DNA of 34,359 nt from an uncultured Mycobacteriaceae bacterium. GTDB taxonomy: Bacteria > Actinomycetota > Actinomycetes > Mycobacteriales > Mycobacteriaceae. Below, in pieces: positions 1-8,423 of this stretch. The translations under genes and the position numbers were made by a program. The notes beneath the pieces are model-generated. The model did no database searches. It worked only from the letters and a program-made list of their open reading frames with translations, and was not told the origin of the DNA. The first letter of the stretch is position 1; every line of letters begins with the position of its first letter. The stretch covers positions 1-34,359 of the forward strand of contig CADEGF010000063.1 of assembly GCA_902826815.1 (NCBI GenBank). Reading direction: 5' to 3'.

Positions 1-214
1 TGGCATCGCAACCTCCCAAATCCATGGATGTTGCATTGACCGTATGAATCCGCCTGTATCAACTGCGCCCTGTGCGCAGAGTCAACGCGCGCAAAAGTGA
101 CCGCACAGTCGCCGTCAGCCCCGCGGTCCTTTCAACCGGCGATCGGACACCGCGGGCGCGGTGATGCCGTGAACTGGTCCAGCATGGCGCGGCTCATTGC
201 GTCGTCAGCGCAGA
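1..214. other. Left edge, no gene recognised
   Basis: No open frame here has a recognisable product. The only structure seen is a short hairpin at 63-79: arms CTGCGC and GCGCAG are perfect complements around a 5-nt loop CCTGT. It has no T-tract. It could end transcription of a gene outside the window or be chance. Confidence 0.4.
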
Positions 215-850
215 CTAGATCTTCTTGAGGGCTTGGACCAACGCCTCGCCGACGACCGTGCCGGACTGCGGGTTCTGGCCCGTGATCAGCCGACCGTCGA
301 CGACGAGCTTGGACTGCCATGGATCTGTCGCCTCGTAGAGGGCACCTTCTTCGCGCAGCGCGGCCTCGAGGTCGAACGGCACGTCGTCCTGGGCGTAACC
401 TCTTCCGCCGCCGAGAAGGACGTGAGTTTTCGGCCCCGGACCAACGGTGAACCGTCGTCGAGGGCGACGCCGAGAAACGCCGACGGGCCGTGGCATACGG
501 CGGAGACGATCATGCCGGCATTCCAGACCTTGATGACCATGGGGCCGAGCCCGCCCGGGAAGAAGACCGCGTCATAGTCGAGCACGTCGACGTCCGACAG
601 TTTGCGGCTTCGTGACAGACGACGGTATGCCTTGCTGTTCAGGAAAGCGGTCTGCTCTTCGTCATCGGCGTCGAACCCGTCCTCGGGCGGCTTGCCACCT
701 AATGGTGACGCGAACTCGACCGCGATGCCTGCACGGTCGAGCACTCATACGGGGTGTGCAATTTTCGGGGAAGAAGAATCCTGTGGGCCGGTTGTTCGGC
801 CCGATCACCGCGGCGTTGGTCGGGACGACAAGGACGTAGGGGACATTCAC
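215..850 (-). pseudogene. Decayed DJ-1/PfpI (Hsp31-like) glutamine amidotransferase-fold protein
   Basis: Three stretches of one DJ-1/PfpI protein lie in more than one minus-strand frame. The start is a GTG at 848-850 with a GAGGAG ribosome site six bases upstream, giving MNVPYVLVVPTNAAVIGPN and then PTGFFFPE. The frame breaks near 745-760: an in-frame TGA precedes VLDRAGIAVEFASPLGG. The second part keeps FFPGGLGPMV and the nucleophile-elbow motif AVCHGPSAF. A further shift near 400-405 leads into GYAQDDVPFDLE and the usual end VVDGRLITGQNP. About a dozen residues normally found between GPMV and KVWNAG also seem to be missing, in frame. Family members are roughly 220-230 residues and act as glyoxalase III or chaperone-like proteins. 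With two frameshifts and a deletion this copy should be inactive. Sequencing error could explain a single shift but hardly all three. Confidence 0.8.
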
Positions 851-1024
851 GACGTTCTCCTCGGGGTACGGGTCGACGTCATCGGACCATATGGCCGCCG
901 ACGGCGGTGGGTCGGTGAATTCATTCGCGCGGAATGGACAACTACCAGTCACGAATGCGCTACCCGTGCGCGATGAACCTAGGGAAATATTTTCAGCCCC
1001 CACGCGGTTCTACCCGCTGCGATG

Positions 1025-1047
1025 CTTATGTAACGTCGTTCCATAAG
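1025..1047. promoter_or_regulatory. Palindromic operator upstream of the hydrolase-TetR pair
   Basis: A 23-bp near-perfect palindrome: left arm CTTATGTAACG, central T, right arm CGTTCCATAAG, with 10 of 11 pairs matching. It ends 31 bp before the hydrolase ATG and overlaps a possible -10 element TAAGAT (1044-1049). Size and symmetry fit a TetR-family dimer site. The obvious candidate repressor is the TetR gene at the end of the same two-gene operon (inference). Confidence 0.65.
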
Positions 1048-1078
1048 ATATGTCATCGCCCGAGAGACAGGAACCGCC

Positions 1079-1879
1079 ATGACCAACGTCGTTTTCATCC
1101 ACGGGCTGTGGATCTCCAACACCGCCTGGCAGCCGTGGATCGAACACTTCGCCGCACAAGGCCATCACGCCATCGCCCCGGCCTGGCCCGGCGAACTCGC
1201 CACCGCAGAAGAGACCCGCCTTCACGCCGCCGATCAAGCGGGGTTCGGCATCGATGCGCTGACCGAACACTTCGCCGAGGTCCTCGAACAGTTCGACACC
1301 CCACCGGTGGTGATCGGCCACTCCTTCGGCGGCCTCATCGCCCAGAAGCTGTTGGGGCAGAACAAAGCCGCGGCAGCGATCGCGATCGATCCGGCTCCGA
1401 TCAAGGGCGTCAAGCCGCTCCCGTTCGCTCAGTTGCGTTCGGCCTTCCCAGTATTGGGCAACCCGCTCAACCGCGGACGCGCCAAGGGGCTGACCGAAGC
1501 GCAGTGGCGCTACGGCTTCGGTAATGCGTTGGCCGTCGAAGAGTCCGACGCCCTCTGGGAGCAGTGGTCCATTCCGTCCCCCGGCAAGCCGTTGTTCGAA
1601 GCCGCGGCGGCGAACTTCTCCCCGAACTCGCCTGCCAAGGTCGACACCGCCAACAGCACGAGAGGACCGTTGCTCATCACCGGTGGCACCGCCGATCACA
1701 CCGTGCCTTTCGTATCGGCGAAGGCCACCCACGGTCTGTACAAGAAGTCGGATGCCGTAACCGATTTCCACGAGTTCGAGGGACGCGGACACTCGCTGAC
1801 CATCGACCATGGTTGGCGCGACGTCGCTGACACCACTCTCGCGTGGTTGGCCCAACGGCAGGCTGATCTTCGGGCATGA
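1079..1879 (+). CDS. Alpha/beta hydrolase
   Basis: This 266-residue protein has the alpha/beta-hydrolase fold. The N-terminal strand VVFIHGLW carries the oxyanion-hole HG, and the nucleophile elbow GHSFGG places Ser82. Asp206 (GGTADHTVP) and His238 (GRGHSLT) complete the catalytic triad. There is no signal peptide, so it should be cytosolic. The substrate cannot be read from sequence; relatives include esterases, C-C hydrolases and haloperoxidase-like enzymes. The ATG follows GAGAGACAGGAACC, a plausible ribosome site. The stop overlaps the start of the TetR gene by four bases (ATGA), so the two are probably co-translated. The palindrome at 1025-1047 suggests control by that regulator, and perhaps induction by the hydrolase substrate. 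Confidence 0.88.
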   Translation: MTNVVFIHGLWISNTAWQPWIEHFAAQGHHAIAPAWPGELATAEETRLHAADQAGFGIDALTEHFAEVLEQFDTPPVVIGHSFGGLIAQKLLGQNKAAAAIAIDPAPIKGVKPLPFAQLRSAFPVLGNPLNRGRAKGLTEAQWRYGFGNALAVEESDALWEQWSIPSPGKPLFEAAAANFSPNSPAKVDTANSTRGPLLITGGTADHTVPFVSAKATHGLYKKSDAVTDFHEFEGRGHSLTIDHGWRDVADTTLAWLAQRQADLRA

Positions 1880-2460
1880 CGGTCCGTCGTCGCACCGCCA
1901 GTCATCAGGTCTCGGCCGTGTTACTCAACGCGGCCGAGGCCGTGCTGGATCGCGATGGGATCGACGGCGTGGCCGTGCGTGCCGTCGCGCATGAAGCCGC
2001 GGTGTCACCGATGAGCGTCTACAACAGGTTTGACAACAAGGAAGGCTTGATCGTCGCGCTGGCCATGCGGGCGTTGGAGCAACTTGCCGAAGCCATCGAC
2101 GTACCCGATGACGTCGAGCCGATTGAGCGCTTTCGCCGGGCATGCCGAAGCTATCGGGAATTCGCCCTCCGCCATCCCTCTCGATACTCGTTGATATTCG
2201 GGGCAGGCAGCCCGCTCGAAGACCAATCGTCAGACGTGGCCCGCTCAGGTCAGGAGGTGTTCGCCGTCCTGGTCGAGCTGATCGACGCGATGAGAAAGCC
2301 GACGCCCGAATGGGATTCGATCGAGGACGCACAGATCGTCTGGAGCGCCCTTCATGGCGCCGTCACCATCGAACAGGCCGGCAGAGGCAGGACACCCGAC
2401 GCCGCCGCCACGTTCGAGCACCTGCTCGACCTCTTCACCAACAGCCTCGCGCGCGCTTGA
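1876..2460 (+). CDS. TetR/AcrR family transcriptional regulator
   Basis: This 194-residue one-domain repressor starts with a typical TetR DNA-binding region. A helix-turn-helix lies at about residues 34-53 (VRAVAHEAAVSPMSVYNRF), followed by the characteristic F-x-NKEGL. The helical C-terminal ligand-binding part (residues about 75-190) has no sequence feature that identifies the ligand. The ATG overlaps the hydrolase stop as ATGA, so it is the second gene of a two-gene operon. The most likely target is the palindrome at 1025-1047 ahead of that operon (inference). The stop lies six bases from the convergent end of ligD, with no room for a terminator between them. Confidence 0.88.
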   Translation: MTVRRRTASHQVSAVLLNAAEAVLDRDGIDGVAVRAVAHEAAVSPMSVYNRFDNKEGLIVALAMRALEQLAEAIDVPDDVEPIERFRRACRSYREFALRHPSRYSLIFGAGSPLEDQSSDVARSGQEVFAVLVELIDAMRKPTPEWDSIEDAQIVWSALHGAVTIEQAGRGRTPDAAATFEHLLDLFTNSLARA

Positions 2461-2466
2461 TGAGCG

Positions 2467-4758
2467 CTACTCCCACACGACTTCGTCGGGCACCTTGTCG
2501 GACCTCAGCCCTCGCCAACTCGGCTGACGTAGACGGTCATCGGACGTGCGCTCGCTGTAGCGGACCTCCCCGACCAACTCCGGCCTGACGAACGTCACAC
2601 CCTTGGCGTCCTGCGTGGAAAGCCGCGCATTGAAAGGTGATTCGTCGGTCTCCAGCGGCTTGAGCACGCCCTTGAGCTTGGTCAGCTCCTTCTCGGTGAA
2701 GCCGGTGCCGACCCTGCCGACGAACTGCAGGCCGCCAGCCGGATCGCCCGGGTCGGGAATGCCGAGCATCAACGCGCCGATGCCGCTCGACCGGCCGCCC
2801 TCGCCTTGCCGCCAGCCACCGATCACCACTTCCTGGGTGTTCCAGATCTTGTCCTTGACCCACGACGACGACCGCCGGCCCGGCTGATAGGTCGAATCGC
2901 GCTTCTTGGCGATCACCCCCTCCCAGCGTTGCTTGCGCGCGTATTCGAGAGCCTCGGAGCCGTCGCCGGGCAGTTGGTCGCGAACGATGAGCCCGCCGCC
3001 GTCTGCCAACGCCTCCAGAAGGCGCCTGCGGTCGGAGTACTTGGCGCGCAACAGGGATCGGCCGTCCAGCTGCAGAATGTCGAACGCCCAGAACTCGACA
3101 CGGGTCGAGCGCGCACGGTTCTGCATCTCGCCAAAACTGGGCACACCGTTGGCGTCGAGCGCCACCGCCTCGCCGTCGAGGATGACGTGGTGGTCGGCGA
3201 GATCGGCCGCGATCGCTCGGAATTGCGGATACTCGTCGGTGACATCACGGCCGCGGCGGGAGCGCAACTTGAGCGTGCCGTGGTCGGCGTCGAGCAGCAC
3301 CCGGTAACCGTCCCACTTGCCTTCGAAAGCCCACTGCGTCTTCTTCAACTTCTCGACGGATCCTTCGGTCGACAGCATCGGCGCGAGATCGCCTGCAGTG
3401 GGCCGCTTCTGCTCCTTCATCCGATGGGCCAGCCAGTTCTTGCCATCGGTCTGGATCAGCGCATAGCGCCCGTCGATCCTGTCGCCGTGCAGGGTGACGA
3501 TCACCTCGCCGCCCTTTTCCGGGCCGTCGGGACCGTTGTCGTTGAACTTCTCGGTCTCATAGGTGCCGGAGTCCCAGATGATGACCTTGCCGCCGCCGTA
3601 CTCGCCCTTGGGAATCGACCCTTCGAACGTCCCGTATTCAAGGGGATGGTCTTCGGTGTGCACGGCGAGGTGGTTGACCGCCGGGGTGTCCGGCAGGTTC
3701 TTGGGCACCGCCCATGAGACCAGCACGCCGTTGCGTTCCAGCCGGAAGTCGTAGTGCAGGCGACGGGCATGGTGTTCCTGGATGACGAACCTGTCGTCGT
3801 TGCCCGTCTTGGGTGCCTTCTTCGGCACCGGCTCAGGGGTTTTCGCTGCATCGCGCATGCTGCGGTACGTCGTCAGGCTGTCCGACTCGGGTACCGCTTC
3901 GTCGAGGCCCGCCAGCAGGTCGCCCATCTCGGCGACGCGCTCGAGCACCTCGTCGTAGCGCAGATGCCGCAGCTTGGGATCCTCGATCTCGTCCCAAGTC
4001 CGCGGTGCGGCGACGGTCGGATGTTCGCGGCCGCGAAGCGAATACGGTGCGATCGTCGTCTTCGCGGAGCTGTTCTGGCTCCAGTCCAGGAACACCTTGC
4101 CGGTGCGCAGGCTCTTCGTCATCGTCGCCGTCACCCGTTTAGGCATCGACTTCTCCAGCTGCTGTGCAACGCGTTTGGCCAGCACGGAGGCGCCACGGGA
4201 ACTGATCGGCTCGTTCAGCGGCACGTACAGATGCAGTCCCTTGCTGCCGCTCGTCAGCGGATAGGTGGTCAGCCCGATGTCAGCGATGAGATCGCGGACC
4301 TCATGTGCGACCTCGCACAGTTGGCGGAACGTGACGTCATCGCCGGGATCGAGGTCGAACACGATGCGGGTCGCGGGTCCCGGTTTTCCGTCGACGAATC
4401 GCCACTGCGGAACGTGGACCTCGAGTGCGGCCTGCTGGCCGATCCATGCCAGCCCCTCGACGGTGTCGATGACCGGGTAGGTCGTGGTGCCGGACCGATG
4501 TGTGACGCTCTCTCGGTCCAACCAGTCGGGTGCGGAGCTGGCTAGCTGCTTTTCGAAGAAGGATGGCTCGTCGACGCCGTTGGGCCAGCGCTTGCGGGTC
4601 ACCGCACGGCCGATGATATGCGGGATCATTGCGTCGGCGATGTTGACGTAGTAGTCGAACACCTCGGCTTTTGTGACGGCCTTTCGTCGTCCACCCGTCG
4701 CCGGGTACAGCACTTTGTCCGGGTTTGTCAGCGTCACCCGGCCGATTCGATCCACCAC
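2467..4758 (-). CDS. ligD: Multifunctional NHEJ DNA ligase LigD (POL-PE-LIG)
   Basis: ATP-dependent DNA ligase of bacterial non-homologous end joining, 763 residues, with domains in the mycobacterial order. The primase-polymerase domain is about 1-290, with metal-binding Asp135 and Asp137 (FDLDPGD) and Asp225 (VFLDWSQN). The 3'-phosphoesterase is about 320-450, with the HHARRLHYDFRLE block (His329/330, His335, Asp337) and HTEDHPLEYGTFEG. The ligase is about 455-763. The adenylated lysine is Lys481 in EGKWDGYR, the same number as reported for the M. tuberculosis enzyme. Later ligase motifs are visible as ILDGEA, WAFDIL, EGVIAKK and WVKDK. LigD fills gaps, trims and seals ends brought together by Ku, encoded at 19.7 kb in this window. 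The start is a GTG (4756-4758) followed directly by a second GTG. Only 31 bp separates it from the divergent secreted-protein gene. Confidence 0.97.
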   Translation of the reverse strand: MVDRIGRVTLTNPDKVLYPATGGRRKAVTKAEVFDYYVNIADAMIPHIIGRAVTRKRWPNGVDEPSFFEKQLASSAPDWLDRESVTHRSGTTTYPVIDTVEGLAWIGQQAALEVHVPQWRFVDGKPGPATRIVFDLDPGDDVTFRQLCEVAHEVRDLIADIGLTTYPLTSGSKGLHLYVPLNEPISSRGASVLAKRVAQQLEKSMPKRVTATMTKSLRTGKVFLDWSQNSSAKTTIAPYSLRGREHPTVAAPRTWDEIEDPKLRHLRYDEVLERVAEMGDLLAGLDEAVPESDSLTTYRSMRDAAKTPEPVPKKAPKTGNDDRFVIQEHHARRLHYDFRLERNGVLVSWAVPKNLPDTPAVNHLAVHTEDHPLEYGTFEGSIPKGEYGGGKVIIWDSGTYETEKFNDNGPDGPEKGGEVIVTLHGDRIDGRYALIQTDGKNWLAHRMKEQKRPTAGDLAPMLSTEGSVEKLKKTQWAFEGKWDGYRVLLDADHGTLKLRSRRGRDVTDEYPQFRAIAADLADHHVILDGEAVALDANGVPSFGEMQNRARSTRVEFWAFDILQLDGRSLLRAKYSDRRRLLEALADGGGLIVRDQLPGDGSEALEYARKQRWEGVIAKKRDSTYQPGRRSSSWVKDKIWNTQEVVIGGWRQGEGGRSSGIGALMLGIPDPGDPAGGLQFVGRVGTGFTEKELTKLKGVLKPLETDESPFNARLSTQDAKGVTFVRPELVGEVRYSERTSDDRLRQPSWRGLRSDKVPDEVVWE

Positions 4759-4789
4759 GCCAACGTAATACCCGCTGTACCGTTGACTA

Positions 4790-5017
4790 GTGACGCGTTT
4801 TGTCGTGGCGTGCCTGGTTGCCGTGGCCGCTGTGCTCGGTTCGGCACCGCATGCCGTGGCCGACCCCGCTGACCTTGTGCCCTACTGCTCCGGCGATCAG
4901 ACTCCGATGGACGACAACTGCAGGCAGATGGCACACCAGACCTTCACGCACGGTTCGTCGGGCGCAAACCCGGAGACACCGTTCGGCACCAACCCTGGCG
5001 TCGAACCCGTCACCTGA
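4790..5017 (+). CDS. Small secreted mycobacterial protein
   Basis: This is a 75-residue exported protein. The first 25 residues form a signal peptide: a basic start (TR), then a hydrophobic core VVACLVAVAAVLG and a likely cleavage site after AVA in HAVADPAD. The 50-residue mature part has two cysteines (PYCSGDQ and DDNCRQM), which may form a disulfide. It resembles the many short Cys-pair secreted proteins of mycobacteria. No enzymatic motif is seen and the function is unknown. The start is a GTG close to the divergent ligD start, so the two genes must share a very short promoter region. Confidence 0.7.
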   Translation: MTRFVVACLVAVAAVLGSAPHAVADPADLVPYCSGDQTPMDDNCRQMAHQTFTHGSSGANPETPFGTNPGVEPVT

Positions 5018-5023
5018 TTACCG

Positions 5024-5080
5024 CGATTTCTGCACCAGGGTCGCGATTCCAAGTTATCCACAGCCCAGGTGCAGAACTCG
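5024..5080. repeat. Palindromic repeat copy A, upstream of the AbiEi/PD-(D/E)XK gene
   Basis: Imperfect inverted repeat. The left arm 5024-5040 reads CGATTTCTGCACCAGGG and the right arm 5064-5080 reads CCCAGGTGCAGAACTCG, pairing at 15 of 17 positions around a 23-nt centre. The centre holds TTATCCACA (5054-5062), identical to the classical DnaA-box sequence. Copy B follows the same gene, and a half-copy lies at 21084-21106. Confidence 0.75.
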
Positions 5081-5126
5081 GCGTCTGAGTTGCCAATTCG
5101 TCGGTACCAGCAGCCACGATCCGGAC

Positions 5127-5990
5127 ATGCCGGACCCATTCATCGGCGCCGAGGCCCTACGGAACGGCGCGCTGACCCGCGGACAATTGCGCTGGAATCA
5201 CAGCGCAGTGCTCCCACGCGTGTACCAGGACAAGGCCGCCGAGCGAACCCTCTACGAGAACACTTTCGCGACTTGGCTATGGACCGCTCGCAGGGGCGTG
5301 ATAGCCGGACGAGCAGCCGCGGCACTGCACGGAGCGAAATGGGTCGACGCCTCGACGCCCATCGAAGTCATCGCCGACCACACACGCCGTCGCAGAGGCG
5401 TCATCGTCCACGAAGAACGGATCGCCGCCGATGAGATTGTCTACGTGGGCGAACTGCCCGTCACGAGTGTTGCGCGCACTGCGCTCGACATCGCCCGTCA
5501 TCTGCCTCGAGACATCGCAGTCGCGCACCTCGACGCTTTGTCGGCGGCGACGGGCGTCACCACCGTTGACGTATTGGCCCTCGCCGAGAAGTACCGCGGC
5601 GCTCGTGGCGTCCGACGGGCACGAATCGCACTGGCGCTGATGGACGCAGGCGCGCAGTCGCCAGGGGAAACGCGATTGCGGCTGATCCTCATTGACGATG
5701 GGTTGCCCCCGCCGCGAACGCAGATCAGAGTGGCCGATGGCCACCAGGAGGCATTCCTCGATATGGGCTATGACGAGCCGATGGTCGGACTGGATTACGA
5801 GGGCTCTCACCACAGCGAGGTTCGCGGGCACTATGTGTACGACATCGGCCGCGCCGAGTTCATCGAGCGTGAGGGCTGGCTAGATATTCGCGTCGTCAAG
5901 GAGCACAGCAAGCGCTTCATCCTTCACCGGGTGCGCGAAGCGTTCGCACGGCGAGGCTGGACACCTCCGAGTTCTGCACGAGGGTCGTGA
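5127..5990 (+). CDS. AbiEi-like domain fused to a PD-(D/E)XK (Vsr/DUF559-like) nuclease domain
   Basis: This protein has 287 residues. Residues about 10-125 resemble AbiEi-type antitoxin or regulator proteins: a short winged-helix-like start (GALTRGQLRW), then GVIAGRAAAALHG and GELPVTSVARTALDIAR, the usual 'glPVTs-aRTalDla' block. Residues about 178-280 match the Vsr/DUF559 endonuclease fold: Glu181 (GETRLR), DGLPPPRTQI, Asp212 (AFLDMGY), Asp223-Tyr-Glu225 followed by Gly and His228 (LDYEGSHH), and a GWLDIRVV strand. The catalytic (D/E)-x-K position carries Glu instead of Lys, which is common in this family. No gene for an AbiEii toxin adjoins it. I chose ATG 5127 because the frame upstream runs through palindrome A and over the secreted-protein gene. 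Its last eight codons lie inside palindrome B. The family assignment is by motif only and the function is unknown. Confidence 0.75.
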   Translation: MPDPFIGAEALRNGALTRGQLRWNHSAVLPRVYQDKAAERTLYENTFATWLWTARRGVIAGRAAAALHGAKWVDASTPIEVIADHTRRRRGVIVHEERIAADEIVYVGELPVTSVARTALDIARHLPRDIAVAHLDALSAATGVTTVDVLALAEKYRGARGVRRARIALALMDAGAQSPGETRLRLILIDDGLPPPRTQIRVADGHQEAFLDMGYDEPMVGLDYEGSHHSEVRGHYVYDIGRAEFIEREGWLDIRVVKEHSKRFILHRVREAFARRGWTPPSSARGS

Positions 5991-6025
5991 AATTCGACGT
6001 CGACCAGCCTTGGCGCAGAACTCGG
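5967..6025. repeat. Palindromic repeat copy B, overlapping the 3' end of the nuclease-like gene
   Basis: The left arm 5967-5979 CCGAGTTCTGCAC pairs at 12 of 13 positions with the right arm 6013-6025 GCGCAGAACTCGG, across a 33-nt centre. The left arm and following GAGGGTCGTGA encode the C-terminal SSARGS and the stop codon of the gene at 5127-5990. The arm shares the TTCTGCAC core and AGGGTCG continuation with copies A and C. Confidence 0.72.
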
Positions 6026-6045
6026 CGAGCGCAGTGTCAAAGCCG

Positions 6046-7311
6046 CTAGTCCTCGAGTTCGATGGCGGGCAGCGGCGCCGTCGGCACCTCGGCGATGGCC
6101 AACTTGGCAGCGGAGTCGGTGGGGATGACATCGCCCCGCAGGGCCGCCAGCGCAGCGTTCGTCCCGACGTCATGGCTGGCCTTCTCGCTGAGCAGCCACC
6201 GCACTTCCAGTAGATCGCAGTAAGCCTGGATGGCGGTGCCCCTGTTGTTCACCGCGGCGTGCGCCAGGTGCTCGTACGGCGTCACCACCTCGATCACCCA
6301 GAGCCGCGCGGCGGTCGACTCGTCGACGTCGTGGCCCACCTCCCGACACAACTGCGCCTGATATGCCTGCAGGTCGCCGAGCAGAATCTGCGCCTGCCCC
6401 TCCCCGACATCCAGACCGGTGAGCTTCCGCAGACGCTGCGCGTGGTATCGGCGATCGCCAACGGCGACATGGATTCTGAGCTGGCTGGGCTCATCGGGGA
6501 CCGGCTGCAGCGAGACCTCTTCGACCGCGAAACCCAACTCGTTGAGGCGGCGGACGGTGCCCTCCACGCGGTAGCGGTCCGCGAAGCCGAAGACCGGTTC
6601 AGCAGTCAGGACATCCCACAGCGCCGTGTACCGGTCGCGCAGATGCTCAGCCTCGGCGATCAGCGTGTCCTGCAACTCCTCCGGTTGCTCGATTCGCTCG
6701 GCGAGATCGACCAGGCCCATCGCGACGTTCTCCACCATGATCTCGATGTCGTGCTGCCGCTGCCCGCGGCTCAGCGTCGGGTGCACCTCGGACGTCTCCG
6801 CGTCGACGAGCCACGCCTGCAGCGTTTGGCCGTCGCGCGAAAACAAGGTGTTCGCCAGCGAGCAGTCGCCCCAGAACACGCCGTGGCGGTGCAGCTCCAC
6901 CAGCAGGCCGGCCATCCCGTCCAGCAGCCGGGCCCGATGTTTCGGCTCGTCCGGCGGCAGCCGCATGAACAGTCGGCGGTACTGCCATGACCCCTCGAGG
7001 TATCGCGTGACCAGGATCGCGGTGTCGAACTCAGGCTGTAGCACCAAGCCGGCCGGTCGCACAGCGGGCAACTCCATCTCCTCGAGCCGCCGCAGAACGT
7101 CGTACTCTTTCGCCGCGAGCCGCGCGGGCATGTCTTTCACCGCCCACAGTGCGTCGTCGGCCTCGACGAACTTCACCAGGTGACGGCTGGGTCCGACGGC
7201 GAAGTCGCGCAGTGGAACATCAGGGACATTCCACTGCGACAACGGCCGGTCCCACGGGAGCGCGAGCAACCCCGGCGTCGACGCCCGGAGTCGAAACTCC
7301 GGTGCATTCAT
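6046..7311 (-). CDS. DUF4032 protein with a protein-kinase-like fold
   Basis: This 421-residue cytosolic protein is recognised as the DUF4032 family, whose N-terminal half resembles lipopolysaccharide or eukaryotic-type kinases. Visible kinase-like elements are AVKDMPARLAAKEYDVLRRL (candidate VAVK lysine and helix-C glutamate), the hydrophobic hinge stretch ILVTRYLEG, a catalytic-loop-like HGVFWGDCSLANTLF and a DFG-like WLVDAETSE. The C-terminal half is the DUF4032 domain proper. No biochemical role is known to me. The ATG lies one base after the stop of the ABC-transporter ATPase gene, so it is the last gene of the sugar-uptake operon. That position suggests it modifies a sugar or regulates uptake (inference). 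Confidence 0.75.
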   Translation of the reverse strand: MNAPEFRLRASTPGLLALPWDRPLSQWNVPDVPLRDFAVGPSRHLVKFVEADDALWAVKDMPARLAAKEYDVLRRLEEMELPAVRPAGLVLQPEFDTAILVTRYLEGSWQYRRLFMRLPPDEPKHRARLLDGMAGLLVELHRHGVFWGDCSLANTLFSRDGQTLQAWLVDAETSEVHPTLSRGQRQHDIEIMVENVAMGLVDLAERIEQPEELQDTLIAEAEHLRDRYTALWDVLTAEPVFGFADRYRVEGTVRRLNELGFAVEEVSLQPVPDEPSQLRIHVAVGDRRYHAQRLRKLTGLDVGEGQAQILLGDLQAYQAQLCREVGHDVDESTAARLWVIEVVTPYEHLAHAAVNNRGTAIQAYCDLLEVRWLLSEKASHDVGTNAALAALRGDVIPTDSAAKLAIAEVPTAPLPAIELED

Positions 7312-7312
7312 G

Positions 7313-8392
<1,080 letters not shown>

Positions 8393-8423
8393 GGTGTTTC
8401 CGTTCTCTTGGTGAAGTGAGGGG

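Noticed and set aside
4800-5126. Longer N-terminus for the AbiEi/nuclease-like protein
   Set aside because: The frame is open, but it would run through palindrome A and over the secreted-protein gene; the ATG at 5127 gives the normal family start.
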